Positions 7,419-16,241 of a DNA stretch of 64,000 nt are shown here, in pieces. The first letter of the stretch is position 1, and each line of letters opens with the position of its first letter. Position numbers and translations under genes: made by a program. The notes under the pieces were generated by a model. That model did not search any database and was not told the DNA's origin. It worked only from the letters and a program-made list of their open reading frames with translations. Location: the NCBI RefSeq assembly GCF_029761935.1, contig NZ_CP121699.1, forward strand, positions 496,001 to 560,000. Direction: 5' to 3'. The DNA comes from Microbacterium testaceum (GTDB taxonomy: Bacteria; Actinomycetota; Actinomycetes; Actinomycetales; Microbacteriaceae).

Positions 7419-10145
7419 TCAGGCCTCGCCACCCGCGTTGCCGCTGGTACCGGCGTTGACGTCGTGCAGGCGGTACTTCTCGATGGCCTGACCCACGACC
7501 GCGCCGTCGACCTTGCCCTCGGCGGCCAGCGCCTGCAGGGCACGGACGGCGAGCGACGGACCATCGATCTTGAAGAAACGACGGGCCGCGGCACGCGTGT
7601 CCGAGAAGCCGAAGCCGTCGGCGCCGAGGGTCCAGTAGTTCTGGGGGACCCACTGGCGGATCTGGTCCTGCACCGCGTGCATCCAGTCGCTGACGGCGAC
7701 CACGGGGCCGTCGGCTTCCTTCAGCTTGTCGGTGAGGTAGGCCACGCGGGGCTCTTCCTCGGGGTGCAGGAAGTTGTGCTCGTCGGCAGCGAGACCGTCG
7801 CGACGCAGCTCGCTCCATGAGGTGACCGACCAGACGTCGGCCGTCACGCCCCAGTCGTCCTTCAGCAGACGCTGGGCCTCGAAGGCCCACGGCACACCGA
7901 CGCCCGAGGCGAGCAGCTGCGTCCGGGGGCCATCGCCCTCGCCCGCCGAGATGTGGTGGATGCCGCGGACGATGCCGTCGACGTCGACCCCCTCGGGCTC
8001 GGCCGGCTGCACGTACGGCTCGTTGTAGACCGTCATGTAGTACATGACGTTGGGGTCGGGGTGGTTGCCGCCGTACATGCGCTCGATGCCCGAGCGCACG
8101 ATGTGCGAGATCTCGTAGCCGTAGGCCGGGTCGTACGACACCGTCGCCGGGTTCGTCGAGGCGAGCAGCTGCGAGTGGCCGTCGGCGTGCTGCAGGCCCT
8201 CACCGGTCAGGGTGGTGCGACCGGCCGTGGCGCCGATGATGAAGCCGCGTGCCATCTGGTCGCCGGCAGCCCACTGAGCGTCGCCCGTGCGCTGGAAGCC
8301 GAACATCGAGTAGAAGACGTAGACCGGGATCAGCGGCTCGCCGTGGGTCGAGTACGCCGTGCCCGCCGCGGTGAACGCCGCGAGGGCGCCCGCCTCGTTG
8401 ATGCCGACGTGGATGATCTGGCCCTGCGGGCTCTCCTTGTACGCCAGCAGGAGCTCGCGGTCGACGGAGGTGTAGTGCTGGCCCTTGGGGTTGTAGATCT
8501 TCGCCGTCGGGAAGTACGCGTCCATACCGAACGTGCGCGCCTCGTCGGGGATGATCGGCACGATGCGGTGACCGAAGTCCTTGACCCGCAGCAGGTCCTT
8601 CAGCAGACGCACGAACGCCATGGTCGTGGCGATCTCCTGCGTCCCCGATCCCTTCTTGGGTAGCGCGTACGCGGCGTCACCGGGCAGCTCGAAACCGACG
8701 TGCGTGGTGCGGCGCTCGGGCAGGAATCCCCCGAGCGCGCGACGACGCTCGAGCATGTACTTGATCGTCTCGTCCTGCTCACCGGGGTTGTAGTACGGCG
8801 GCTGGTACGGGTTCTCGTCGAGCTGCGCGTCGGTGACGGGAATGTCCATCGCGTCGCGGAACGACTTGAGGTCGTCGAGCGTCAGCTTCTTCATCTGGTG
8901 GGTCGCGTTGCGACCCTCGAAGTGCGGACCGAGGCCGTAGCCCTTGATCGTCTTCGCCAGGATGACGGTGGGCTGACCCTTGTGCTCCTTGGCCGCCTTG
9001 AACGCCGCGAACACCTTGCGGTAGTCGTGGCCACCGCGCTTGAGGCCCCAGACCTGCTCGTCGGTGTAGTCCTTGACGAGCTCGAGGGCACGGGGGTCGC
9101 GACCGAAGAAGTTCTCGCGCACGTAGGCGCCGTTCTCGGCCTTGTAGGTCTGGTAGTCGCCGTCGGGGGTGCTGTTCATGAGGTTGAGCAGCGCGCCCTC
9201 GGTGTCGCGGGCGAGCAGGTCGTCCCACTCGCGGCCCCAGACGACCTTGATGACGTTCCAGCCGGCACCGCGGAAGAAGCTCTCGAGCTCCTGGATGATC
9301 TTGCCGTTACCGCGCACCGGGCCGTCGAGGCGCTGGAGATTGCAGTTGACGATGAAGGTCAGGTTGTCGAGACCCTCGTTCGCCGCGACCTGCAGCTGTC
9401 CGCGGCTCTCGACCTCGTCCATCTCGCCGTCGCCGAGGTAGGCCCAGACGTGCGAGTCGCTGACGTCTTTGATGCCGCGGTTCGACAGGTACTTGTTCGA
9501 CATCGCCTGGTAGATCGCGTTGATCGGGCCGAGGCCCATCGACACGGTCGGGAACTGCCAGAACTCCGGCATGAGGCGCGGGTGCGGGTACGACGGGATG
9601 CCGTTGGGCGCCTGCGACTTCTCCTGACGGAACCCGTCGAGCTGCGCCTCGGTGAGACGGCCCTCGAGGTAGGCACGGGCGTAGGCGCCGGGGGAGGCGT
9701 GGCCCTGGATGAAGATCTGGTCGCCACCCGACGGGTCGTCGAGGCCGCGGAAGAAGTGGTTGAAGCCCACTTCGTAGAGCGCCGCCGACGAGGCGTAGGT
9801 GGAGATGTGGCCGCCGACGCCGATGCCGGGACGCTGGGCGCGGTGCACGGTGACCGCGGCGTTCCAGCGGATCCACTTGCGGTAGCGGCGCTCGAGCTCC
9901 TCGTCACCGGGGAACTCGGGCTCGTTCTTCTGCGAGATCGTGTTGATGTAGTCGGTGGTCGGAACCATCGGCACGTTCAGGTGCAGTTCTTTCGAGCCCT
10001 TGAGCAGGCTCAGCATGATCTCGCGAGCGCGAGCCGGACCCTTCGCCTGGACCAGCTGGCGCAGGGATTCCTGCCACTCCCCGGTCTCTTCCGGGTCGCT
10101 GTCCTGCGGCCCCTGCGAATACGGATCCTGGTCGTGAACAGTCAC
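7419..10145 (-). CDS. aceE: Pyruvate dehydrogenase E1 component, homodimeric type
   Basis: A 908-residue thiamine-diphosphate enzyme that decarboxylates pyruvate and acetylates the lipoyl groups of E2. The ThDP motif starts GDGEMDE and ends NCNLQ. The start GTG 10145 is preceded by GAAAGG; the frame upstream has no similarity. Homodimeric AceE is the rule in high-GC Gram-positives, where it works with an E2 and E3 encoded elsewhere (candidates at 29047 and 30847 here). It heads a minus-strand block that runs into fasR and the fab genes, which links acetyl-CoA production to its main biosynthetic use. Confidence 0.97.
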   Translation of the reverse strand: MTVHDQDPYSQGPQDSDPEETGEWQESLRQLVQAKGPARAREIMLSLLKGSKELHLNVPMVPTTDYINTISQKNEPEFPGDEELERRYRKWIRWNAAVTVHRAQRPGIGVGGHISTYASSAALYEVGFNHFFRGLDDPSGGDQIFIQGHASPGAYARAYLEGRLTEAQLDGFRQEKSQAPNGIPSYPHPRLMPEFWQFPTVSMGLGPINAIYQAMSNKYLSNRGIKDVSDSHVWAYLGDGEMDEVESRGQLQVAANEGLDNLTFIVNCNLQRLDGPVRGNGKIIQELESFFRGAGWNVIKVVWGREWDDLLARDTEGALLNLMNSTPDGDYQTYKAENGAYVRENFFGRDPRALELVKDYTDEQVWGLKRGGHDYRKVFAAFKAAKEHKGQPTVILAKTIKGYGLGPHFEGRNATHQMKKLTLDDLKSFRDAMDIPVTDAQLDENPYQPPYYNPGEQDETIKYMLERRRALGGFLPERRTTHVGFELPGDAAYALPKKGSGTQEIATTMAFVRLLKDLLRVKDFGHRIVPIIPDEARTFGMDAYFPTAKIYNPKGQHYTSVDRELLLAYKESPQGQIIHVGINEAGALAAFTAAGTAYSTHGEPLIPVYVFYSMFGFQRTGDAQWAAGDQMARGFIIGATAGRTTLTGEGLQHADGHSQLLASTNPATVSYDPAYGYEISHIVRSGIERMYGGNHPDPNVMYYMTVYNEPYVQPAEPEGVDVDGIVRGIHHISAGEGDGPRTQLLASGVGVPWAFEAQRLLKDDWGVTADVWSVTSWSELRRDGLAADEHNFLHPEEEPRVAYLTDKLKEADGPVVAVSDWMHAVQDQIRQWVPQNYWTLGADGFGFSDTRAAARRFFKIDGPSLAVRALQALAAEGKVDGAVVGQAIEKYRLHDVNAGTSGNAGGEA

Positions 10146-10384
10146 GGAAGACCTTTCGTCGTCTGGCAGGTCATGCCAGAGAATCGCCATACGAGTGCGG
10201 CAACCCTTGTTCGCTCCGCACAATCAACCAGCGTCCAGCCTAGCGAGTCGGAACGGGATCGGATGCGCGGGGGGCGCGGGCGATCCTCGCCCTGCGCGCA
10301 GACGGTTCGATGTCGAGACGAGTGGATGCCCGTCGAGAACGCCTGCAGCCCCCGCGCCGCGACAGGGCGCTGAGGACGCAGGTC

Positions 10385-10390
10385 TACCCT
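10385..10390 (+). promoter_or_regulatory. -10 element TACCCT, leaderless start
   Basis: TACCCT is followed after 6 nt by GTG 10397, so transcription should start at or next to the start codon. Confidence 0.5.
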
Positions 10391-10396
10391 GAGCCC

Positions 10397-11092
10397 GTGA
10401 GCACCCATGAGCGCGAGGGCTTCCGCACCCGGCCGGAGCATCGCTGGCCGGTCCTGATCGCCCTGGCCGTCGGTACGGGGCTGTACGCGGTGCTGCCGAA
10501 TGAGGCGTCCGGCGTGCTCCGCTACGTCGTCGTCATCGCCGGCGTGCTGTGCGCCATCCCCATGGTGGTGACCAACCCCTCCCGACTGTCGCGCGAGTCG
10601 GCGGTCGGTCGCGGGTTCGCGCTGGCGTTCACCGCCGTGCTGCTCGTGGCGAACCAGGTCGCGTTCTTCCTGCTCATCCAGCAGCTGCTGCGCGGGGAAG
10701 GAAGCGGGGCCGGCACCCTGCTGGGGGCTGCGCAGGTATGGGCGATCAACGTCATCGGCTACGCCGTCGTCTACTGGGAGATGGACCGCGGAGGGCCCAT
10801 CGCTCGCCGTCGCGACGCACGCGACGAGCTTCCGCCCGCGGACTTCCAATTCCCGCAGGATTCGGACCGCGACGCGGTGAGCGAGGTGGCCCGCCGTTCG
10901 TCCGACACCGAGGACTGGGCGCCCGGGTACGTCGACTACCTGTACTTCTCGGCATCCAACGCCATGGCCTTCAGCCCCACCGACGTCATGCCCCTCAGCA
11001 CGCGCGCGAAGCTGTTCATGATGGTGCAGGCGGTGTCGGGGTTCATCCTTCTCGCGCTGGTGATCTCGCGCAGCGTGAACATCTTGAACTAA
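10397..11092 (+). CDS. Multi-pass membrane protein with channel-like pore segment (DUF1345-like)
   Basis: A 231-residue membrane protein with about five membrane segments. The stretch YVDYLYFSASNAMAFSPTDVMPLS precedes the last helix (AKLFMMVQAVSGFILLALVISRSVNIL). The order of a re-entrant segment, a TDVMPLS-like turn and then an inner helix resembles two-helix ion channel pores, but no canonical TVGYG filter is present, so selectivity cannot be inferred. GTG 10397 has no ribosome-binding site but sits 6 nt after a TACCCT -10, pointing to leaderless translation. Its TAA stop interlocks with the TAG stop of the opposing gene. Confidence 0.7.
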   Translation: MSTHEREGFRTRPEHRWPVLIALAVGTGLYAVLPNEASGVLRYVVVIAGVLCAIPMVVTNPSRLSRESAVGRGFALAFTAVLLVANQVAFFLLIQQLLRGEGSGAGTLLGAAQVWAINVIGYAVVYWEMDRGGPIARRRDARDELPPADFQFPQDSDRDAVSEVARRSSDTEDWAPGYVDYLYFSASNAMAFSPTDVMPLSTRAKLFMMVQAVSGFILLALVISRSVNILN

Positions 11093-11751
11093 CGCGACGC
11101 CGTCAGCCAGGTCGGGGCGCCCATCAGGTCCTCGAGCTCGGTGACCAGTCGGGCCGCGTGGAACCCGTCTACGACCGCGTGGTGGAGCTGCAGGGCGAGG
11201 GGCATGAACAGGCGCTCGCCGCGCTCGACGTACTTTCCGATGGTGACGATGGGGGCGAGATGCGACGCGCCGTTCTCGATGTTGAGGGTGAAGCCCGTGA
11301 AGCTCGTCCACGGCACGCTCGATACGTCGAAGGTGTTGGGGGGCAGCTCACCCTGCGGGAAGAAGTCGAGACTGTTCGCGTGAGCGGCGATGGTCTGTTC
11401 GGCGCTCGCGTGGAAGGCCGCGAAGTCGGAGTCGTACGGCACCCAGAGACAGGCGAACGTCTCCCGCTCCGTGTGGAAGACCGTGAAGGCCGGGTGCACG
11501 ACGGTCCAGACGGCGGGAGCGCCCGCTTCGTCGACGCGCATTCGAAATTCCGGATGCCGGTTCACGATCGACGCGATGGCCCAGATCTGCGCGATGGAGG
11601 TGCGGCACCCCGCGGCACGCCGAGCCGCCGCGAAGTCGGTGACGTCGATCTCGACGGTCATCGCGTAGGTGCACGGCGACGAGCGCAGATAGTGCTCGAA
11701 GTGCTGACGTCGGGGCCACGTCTCGAGATCGATCGGAGTGAGCTGGTCCAT
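11089..11751 (-). CDS. Chloramphenicol acetyltransferase-like protein (type A CAT fold)
   Basis: A 220-residue protein with the CAT catalytic signature HHAVVDGFHAAR: His190-His191, Asp195-Gly196. Elsewhere it follows the classical CAT pattern (MTVEIDVTDF near residue 31, YVERGERLFMPLALQLHHAVVDG at the end). Chromosomal copies like this are common in soil actinobacteria, and many act on unknown substrates, so resistance should not be assumed. The gene has the same composition as its neighbours and shows no mobile-element context. It converges on the channel-like gene with a 4-bp interlock of the two stop codons. Confidence 0.85.
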   Translation of the reverse strand: MDQLTPIDLETWPRRQHFEHYLRSSPCTYAMTVEIDVTDFAAARRAAGCRTSIAQIWAIASIVNRHPEFRMRVDEAGAPAVWTVVHPAFTVFHTERETFACLWVPYDSDFAAFHASAEQTIAAHANSLDFFPQGELPPNTFDVSSVPWTSFTGFTLNIENGASHLAPIVTIGKYVERGERLFMPLALQLHHAVVDGFHAARLVTELEDLMGAPTWLTASR

Positions 11752-11797
11752 GCGCCCATGATCACAGGAGACGAAAGGACGGTGCGGTTCGAAGGGG

Positions 11798-11870
11798 TGG
11801 GCCCTGCCGGGATCGAACCGACGACATCCACGGTGTAAACGTGGCGCTCTACCAGCTGAGCTAAAGGCCC
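11798..11870 (-). tRNA. tRNA-Val (anticodon TAC)
   Basis: The minus strand folds as a 73-nt cloverleaf: acceptor GGGCCTT pairs with AGGGCCC plus discriminator A; the D-arm is AGCTCAGCTGGTAGAGC; the anticodon stem is CCACG/CGTGG with loop TTTACAC (anticodon TAC); the T-arm is GTCGGTTCGATCCCGGC. The 3' CCA is not encoded. Confidence 0.95.
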
Positions 11871-12089
11871 TGGTGGCTCGATTCTAGCCCGGCGGCCGCC
11901 ACGCTCGTCGGGCAGGGCGACCCGCGTGCCGAGATCACCCGGCTTGCGCGCGACGACCCGCAGTTCGGAGGAGCCGTGGGTCTTCTCGCGCAGGGCGCGT
12001 CATCTCGGGATGCTGCGGACTCGCCGCAACCCACCGCACAGCAACGCGGGAGCAGGCGCTCGCGTACCGCGGATGTCCGAGGCCCGGGG

Positions 12090-12095
12090 TAGCGT
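12090..12095 (+). promoter_or_regulatory. -10 element TAGCGT, leaderless start
   Basis: TAGCGT is followed after 7 nt by GTG 12103. Confidence 0.5.
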
Positions 12096-12102
12096 GGGGG
12101 AC

Positions 12103-12831
12103 GTGAATGCCGATCCCGCCGACCAGCGCAAACTGCTCGACCTCGCCGACCTCGACGCGCGTATCCACCGGGACGAGAAGGTCGCCGGCAACCCGCCGCA
12201 GGCCGAGCGCGTGCGCGAGCTCATCACGCAGCGGGCGACGCTCACGCAAGAGCTCTCGACGCGCGCCAACGCCCGCGACGACATCAACGCCGAGCTGAAG
12301 CGCCTCGAGTCCGACGTCGCCGTGGTCGACGCCCGCATCGCCCGCGACACCGAGCGTCTCGCCGCGTCGTCGAATCCCAAGCAGGCCCAGGGCTTCGAGA
12401 GCGAGCTGGCCTCGCTCACGCGACGCAAGAGCGACCTCGAAGACATGGAGATCGCCCTCATGGAGCGCCTCGAGGCAGCCGATGCCGCCGTCGCCGAGCA
12501 AGAGGCCGTGATCGCCGACACCAACGCGCAGGGCGCTCAGCTCAGCGCCGAGGCCAAGACCACCGTCACCGACGCGACCACGCGGCTCGAGGGCGCGCGC
12601 CGCGACCGTGACGCCGTGGCCGCTTCGGTTCCCGCCGACCTGCTCGGGCTTTACGAGCGCCTGGCCTCGCGCGGCAACGGTGCCGGACTCCTGCGTGCCG
12701 GGGCGTGTGAAGCGTGCCGCATGGTGCTCCCGCCGAGCGATCTCGCTGTCGTCCGCCGCGCGCAGACCGACGAGGTCGTGTTCTGCCCCGAGTGCGGCGC
12801 GATCCTCGTCCGCACCGAAGAGTCCCGATAA
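12103..12831 (+). CDS. C4-type zinc-ribbon protein with N-terminal coiled coil
   Basis: A 242-residue protein. Residues 1 to about 180 form a long charged coiled-coil hairpin (LDLADLDARIHRDEK... to ...ARRDRDAVAA). The C-terminus carries a C4 zinc ribbon, CEACRMVLPP...CPECGAIL. This is the CdsZ/DUF164-like family, widespread in actinobacteria and thought to act in nucleic-acid or ribosome-associated processes; the role here is not established. The start is supported by the TAGCGT -10 seven nt upstream. The downstream polymerase-like gene begins 12 nt after the stop, so the two form an operon. Confidence 0.85.
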   Translation: MNADPADQRKLLDLADLDARIHRDEKVAGNPPQAERVRELITQRATLTQELSTRANARDDINAELKRLESDVAVVDARIARDTERLAASSNPKQAQGFESELASLTRRKSDLEDMEIALMERLEAADAAVAEQEAVIADTNAQGAQLSAEAKTTVTDATTRLEGARRDRDAVAASVPADLLGLYERLASRGNGAGLLRAGACEACRMVLPPSDLAVVRRAQTDEVVFCPECGAILVRTEESR

Positions 12832-12843
12832 CCCGAGACGGCC

Positions 12844-14544
12844 GTGGCCTCTGACACGGTCGTCGTCGCCCGCGCGGCATCCGGTTCACTCGTCCTGGTC
12901 GAGCTCGACGCCGACGCGAATCCGCTTCGCTCGACCGAGGTCGACGACCTCGTCGCGGCCGTCCGCGCACGCGAGCATGCGGGCGACGTGCGCTGGGTCT
13001 GGCCCGACACCACCACCGCCTACCCACCGCTTCTCAGTGCAGGCGTACGCGTCGCGCGCGCGTGGGACCTTCGGCTGGTGCACGCGATCCTGCGCGACGC
13101 CGCCGCCGTCGCCGACGGTGCCGGGCTCCGTCGCGCGACCGCGTGGAATGCCGCCTCCACCGCACCCCACACGGGCGACGCCCTCTTCGACCTCGGGGAG
13201 TCGGCATCGGGAGTGCCCGAATCCGCCGACGAAGCGGTCGCCGAATACCGGCGCCAGCATGGCGCCATCGCCGCCGCAGCGACACCCGGCGCCCTGCGGC
13301 TGCTGGCCGCCGCCGAGTCGGCCGGTGCGCTCATCGCCGTCGAACTGCACGCGGCGGGCGTGCCGTGGAGTGTCGAGGCGCACGAGCGCCTGCTGGAGAC
13401 CGAGCTCGGGCCGCGGCGCGGCGGCGGGCTCCCGGAGCGCATCGAGCAGACCGCTGCCGTCGTCCGCGACGCGCTCGGCGACCCGAAAGTCTCGCTCGAC
13501 TCGCAGCCGCGACTGCTGCGCTCCCTGCACCGCGCCGGCCTGCTCGTGCAATCGACGAGCCGCTGGGAGCTGTCCGAGCACGACCACCCCGCCGTCGCCC
13601 CGCTGATCGCCTATAAGAAGCAGATGCGCCTCTACACCGCGAACGGCTGGGCGTGGCTGGCCGAGTGGGTGCGCGACGGTCGGTTCCGTCCCGTCTACGT
13701 GCCGGCCGGCGTCGTCACCGGGCGGTGGGCCTCGTCGGGCGGGGGAGCCCTGCAGATCCCACGCGCCCTGCGGACCGCGGTGCGTGCCGATCCCGGCTGG
13801 ACGCTCGTCACCGCCGACGTGGCCCAGCTCGAACCGCGCGTGCTCGCCGCGATGGCGCGCGATACCGCCCTGGCCGAGGCGGCCGCCGGACGCGACCTGT
13901 ACGCAGGCATCGTCGAACGTGGAGCCGTGGCGAGCCGCGCCGAGGCGAAGCTCGCGATGCTCGGCGCGATGTACGGCGCCACCACCGGCGAGAGCGGCCG
14001 CCTCCTGCCGCGGCTGCGCCGGACCTTCCCGCGCGCGATGCAGCTCGTCGACGACGCCGCGCGCACCGGCGAAGAGGGCGGCGTCGTGCACACCTGGCTC
14101 GGCCGCACCTCACCCACGGCGGGGGAGTCCTGGCGCGCGCTGCAATCTCGGGCGAGCGACGCTGCGGCATCCGGGATCGACGAAACACGCGCGCGCCGAT
14201 CCGCGCGCGACCGCGGACGCTTCACACGCAATTTCGTGGTCCAGGGCACGGCAGCCGAGTGGGCGCTGGCATGGCTGGCCGACCTCCGCTCACGTCTCGC
14301 GAGGTTCCCCGAGGTGGATGCCGCCCACGCGGCGCCGGCGTCGGGACCGGTGTTCCACCGGGCGCCGCACCTCGCCTTCTTCCTGCACGACGAAATCGTG
14401 GTGCACACCCCTCTTGCGCACGCGGATGCCGTGGCCGACGCGGTGCGGGAGGCCGCGGCGTTCGCCGGGCGCTTGCTCTTCGGAGCGTTCCCCATTGACT
14501 TCCCCCTCGACCTCCGCGTCGGCACGACCGCAGACAAGGGCTGA
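12844..14544 (+). CDS. Family A DNA polymerase-like protein with degenerate exonuclease domain
   Basis: A 566-residue protein of the actinobacterial group named bifunctional 3'-5' exonuclease/DNA polymerase. Motif A is DVAQLEPR (Asp325, Glu330), motif B is KLAMLGAMYG (Lys369, Tyr377) and motif C is HDEIVV (His515-Asp516-Glu517), so the catalytic Asp and Glu residues of the palm are kept. Leu373 stands where E. coli Pol I has Phe762. The N-terminal 180 residues align with the exonuclease position but show no clear DEDD set, and there is no 5' nuclease domain, so this is not the replicative-repair PolA. The start is GTG, 12 nt after the zinc-ribbon gene. Its role is probably repair or lesion tolerance (inference). 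Confidence 0.85.
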   Translation: MASDTVVVARAASGSLVLVELDADANPLRSTEVDDLVAAVRAREHAGDVRWVWPDTTTAYPPLLSAGVRVARAWDLRLVHAILRDAAAVADGAGLRRATAWNAASTAPHTGDALFDLGESASGVPESADEAVAEYRRQHGAIAAAATPGALRLLAAAESAGALIAVELHAAGVPWSVEAHERLLETELGPRRGGGLPERIEQTAAVVRDALGDPKVSLDSQPRLLRSLHRAGLLVQSTSRWELSEHDHPAVAPLIAYKKQMRLYTANGWAWLAEWVRDGRFRPVYVPAGVVTGRWASSGGGALQIPRALRTAVRADPGWTLVTADVAQLEPRVLAAMARDTALAEAAAGRDLYAGIVERGAVASRAEAKLAMLGAMYGATTGESGRLLPRLRRTFPRAMQLVDDAARTGEEGGVVHTWLGRTSPTAGESWRALQSRASDAAASGIDETRARRSARDRGRFTRNFVVQGTAAEWALAWLADLRSRLARFPEVDAAHAAPASGPVFHRAPHLAFFLHDEIVVHTPLAHADAVADAVREAAAFAGRLLFGAFPIDFPLDLRVGTTADKG

Positions 14545-14555
14545 CGAGCGCTCGG

Positions 14556-14561
14556 TACGCT
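14556..14561 (+). promoter_or_regulatory. -10 element TACGCT before the interrupted gene
   Basis: TACGCT is followed after 6 nt by GTG 14568. The same -10-to-start geometry as elsewhere in the window marks 14568 as the original start. Confidence 0.5.
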
Positions 14562-14567
14562 CGAGGC

Positions 14568-14657
14568 GTGATCGAGCTGCCGCTGGTCGCCTATCCGGCC
14601 GGAGTGCGGCGCGAACTCGCTCTGCACCGCTTCGCGCGTTCTGTGGGGTTGTCGTAG
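14568..14657 (+). pseudogene. N-terminal piece of an interrupted gene, ends at in-frame TAG
   Basis: GTG 14568 opens a 29-codon stretch (VIELPLVAYPAGVRRELALH and on) that reads like coding sequence. It stops at TAG 14655-14657 and continues in the same frame into the 226-codon ORF at 14682. The leaderless-type promoter in front of GTG 14568, together with the common frame, suggests a single gene broken by one nonsense codon. A sequencing error or a true downstream restart are the alternatives. Confidence 0.5.
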
Positions 14658-14681
14658 GCGCGATTCGGCGCACCTCTCGAG

Positions 14682-15362
14682 ATGGGCGGAGTCTTCTTTG
14701 CCGAGCGGGCCCCCGGTGCCGATACCTCGTACGGGAGCGCCTTCGAGCTGTATCGGCCACCTTTCGACGATGCCCCGCTTCGCCTGGGCGTCGCCACGTT
14801 CGAGGGGGGACGGGATGCCGCGGGCGGGCCGCGCCACGCTTTTCGCTTCCTCGCTCTCCGGCTGCCCCGCCCGATGCCGCACATCATGATCGACTCGGTG
14901 CGCAACGGACGCCTTCGAGCCGAGCTACCGGGCGCGCAACGGGTGTCCCTCGAAGGCGAGATGGATCGCCACTTCGCGGTCTACGCTCCTCTCGGCTACG
15001 CGCGCGACGCTCTCCAACTCCTCACCCCCGACGTCCTCGTCTGCCTCCTCGAACACGGACGGAACTGGGACGTCGAAGTCGTCGATGACCTCCTGCTCGT
15101 GGCATCCACCCGATTCCGGCGGGGCCGGGATGCCACGGAAGTGCCCGCTCTGCTGCGCTTCGCGACCCTCATGGGTGCCGAAGTCCGCACGCAGGTCGTG
15201 CCGTACACCGACCCCCGCGCTGTATTCCCCCGCACGCAGGTCGCCGCCGCGGGGAGACGTCTGCGGCGGCGTTCGGTCTGGTGCGACATCGCCATTCTGC
15301 TCGGGCTCGTCGTCGGAGTGCCCGCGGCGATCATCGGTGGCGTCCTGCTCGTCGCCCGGTGA
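14682..15362 (+). CDS. Hypothetical protein with C-terminal membrane anchor (body of the interrupted gene)
   Basis: 226 codons from ATG 14682. The soluble part (residues 1 to about 185) has no family I recognise; it has regular alternating hydrophobic segments (FELYRPPFDDAPLRLGVATFEGG, HIMIDSVRNGRL). The C-terminus is a single membrane helix (AILLGLVVGVPAAIIGGVLLVAR), so the protein would be tail-anchored with its body in the cytoplasm. ATG 14682 has only a weak ribosome-binding site. The same frame continues upstream through TAG 14655 to a well-placed GTG, so the present ORF may be the remnant of a 264-codon gene. Confidence 0.55.
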   Translation: MGGVFFAERAPGADTSYGSAFELYRPPFDDAPLRLGVATFEGGRDAAGGPRHAFRFLALRLPRPMPHIMIDSVRNGRLRAELPGAQRVSLEGEMDRHFAVYAPLGYARDALQLLTPDVLVCLLEHGRNWDVEVVDDLLLVASTRFRRGRDATEVPALLRFATLMGAEVRTQVVPYTDPRAVFPRTQVAAAGRRLRRRSVWCDIAILLGLVVGVPAAIIGGVLLVAR

Positions 15363-15386
15363 CGGTGTCGGCGCGGCACGGCCCCG

Positions 15387-15392
15387 TAGACT
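15387..15392 (+). promoter_or_regulatory. -10 element TAGACT of rnpB
   Basis: TAGACT ends 8 nt before the predicted mature 5' end of RNase P RNA, which agrees with the start chosen for rnpB. Confidence 0.55.
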
Positions 15393-15400
15393 AGCGAGCG

Positions 15401-15772
15401 CGAATGGGTCGGCTGGACGGTCGCGTCACGGGTTCGCCCGTGCCGAGGAACGTCCGGGCTCCACAGGGCAGGACGGTGGGTAACGCCCACCCGGAGCAAT
15501 CCGCGAGACAGTGCCACAGAGAGCAGACCGCCTCGCCCCCTCGGGGTGCGGGGTAAGGGTGAAAGGGTGGTGTAAGAGACCACCGGGGTCGTGGTGACAC
15601 GACCCGCGAGGTAAACCTCGTCCGGAGCAAGGCCAGACAGGGGATGACGACGCGGCTCGCCGAGTCCCCGGGTAGGCCGCTGGAGCGGCACGGCAACGTG
15701 TCGCCGAGAGAGATGACCGTCCACGGGGTTTCGACCCCCGGACAGAACCCGGCGTACAGGCCGGCCCATTCG
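15401..15772 (+). ncRNA. rnpB: RNase P RNA, bacterial class A
   Basis: The catalytic RNA of RNase P, which processes tRNA 5' ends. The conserved core is clear: GAGGAACGTCCGGGCTCCAC near the start, CAGAGAGCAGACCGCC, GGGTAAGGGTGAAAGG, and the 3' block ACAGAACCCGGCGTACAGGC. The 5' end CGAATGGGTCGGC pairs with the 3' end GGCCCATTCG, forming helix P1 and fixing both ends within a few nt. The spurious ORFs across this region are not genes. Confidence 0.95.
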
Positions 15773-15845
15773 CCCCTCGGGGTCGCAGGCAGAAAACCAG
15801 TAGTCCGGTCGGCATCTGAGCGCGGCCCGGCTCCGAAGACCTGTC

Positions 15846-16160
15846 GTGGCACAAGACGACGCACGGGACTTCCTGGTCAACCTCATCGATCGGGCGGACG
15901 CGACAGGACGACCCTTCTGGGACGCGACCGCCGACGAGCGGGCGATCGTGCGTGCGCGCTTCGGCACGCCCGCGGCCGCGCTGCGGACGACGCGCAACCG
16001 CGACGGCGATTCGGGGGCCGTCGGCGCGGCCGATCTGTTCCTCGGCGCGGCGATCCTCGTCGAGGTCGCGGCGGAGCTCCTGCAGGCGCCGAGCAATGGG
16101 TGCACGCGCCAGCAGGCCGTCGCCGCCATGCGCGAGCGGGTGCATCTGCTGCTCGGTTAG
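15846..16160 (+). CDS. Small hypothetical protein
   Basis: A 104-residue protein from GTG 15846. It is hydrophilic with helical character (DFLVNLIDRADATGRPFW, AVGAADLFLGAAILVEVAAELL) and one Cys. I recognise no family. It lies between rnpB and the small gene at 16242, on the same strand, with no strong ribosome-binding site. Codon use is like its neighbours, which supports a real gene. Confidence 0.5.
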   Translation: MAQDDARDFLVNLIDRADATGRPFWDATADERAIVRARFGTPAAALRTTRNRDGDSGAVGAADLFLGAAILVEVAAELLQAPSNGCTRQQAVAAMRERVHLLLG

Positions 16161-16193
16161 ACGCGCTCGCGGGTCAACCCCGATGCCGAGTGT

Positions 16194-16207
16194 CGGACAT
16201 ATGTTCT
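16194..16207 (+). promoter_or_regulatory. LexA-like (SOS) box, CGGACATATGTTCT
   Basis: One mismatch from the Gram-positive SOS core GAACATATGTTC. It sits directly upstream of a TACACT -10 (16207-16212) and 35 bp before ATG 16242, with outer CGAGTGT/ACACTCG arms around it. A bound repressor would cover the promoter. Confidence 0.5.
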
Positions 16208-16241
16208 ACACTCGACCACGGCCGGGGAAGGGGTCCGGTGC

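Noticed and set aside
11089..11751. CAT-like gene as an acquired resistance gene
   Set aside because: Composition and codon use match the neighbours and no mobile element or flanking repeat is visible; a resident acetyltransferase is more likely.
15391..15864. Long minus-strand frames across 15.4-15.9 kb
   Set aside because: The stretch is the RNase P RNA gene on the plus strand; the frames are an effect of high GC.
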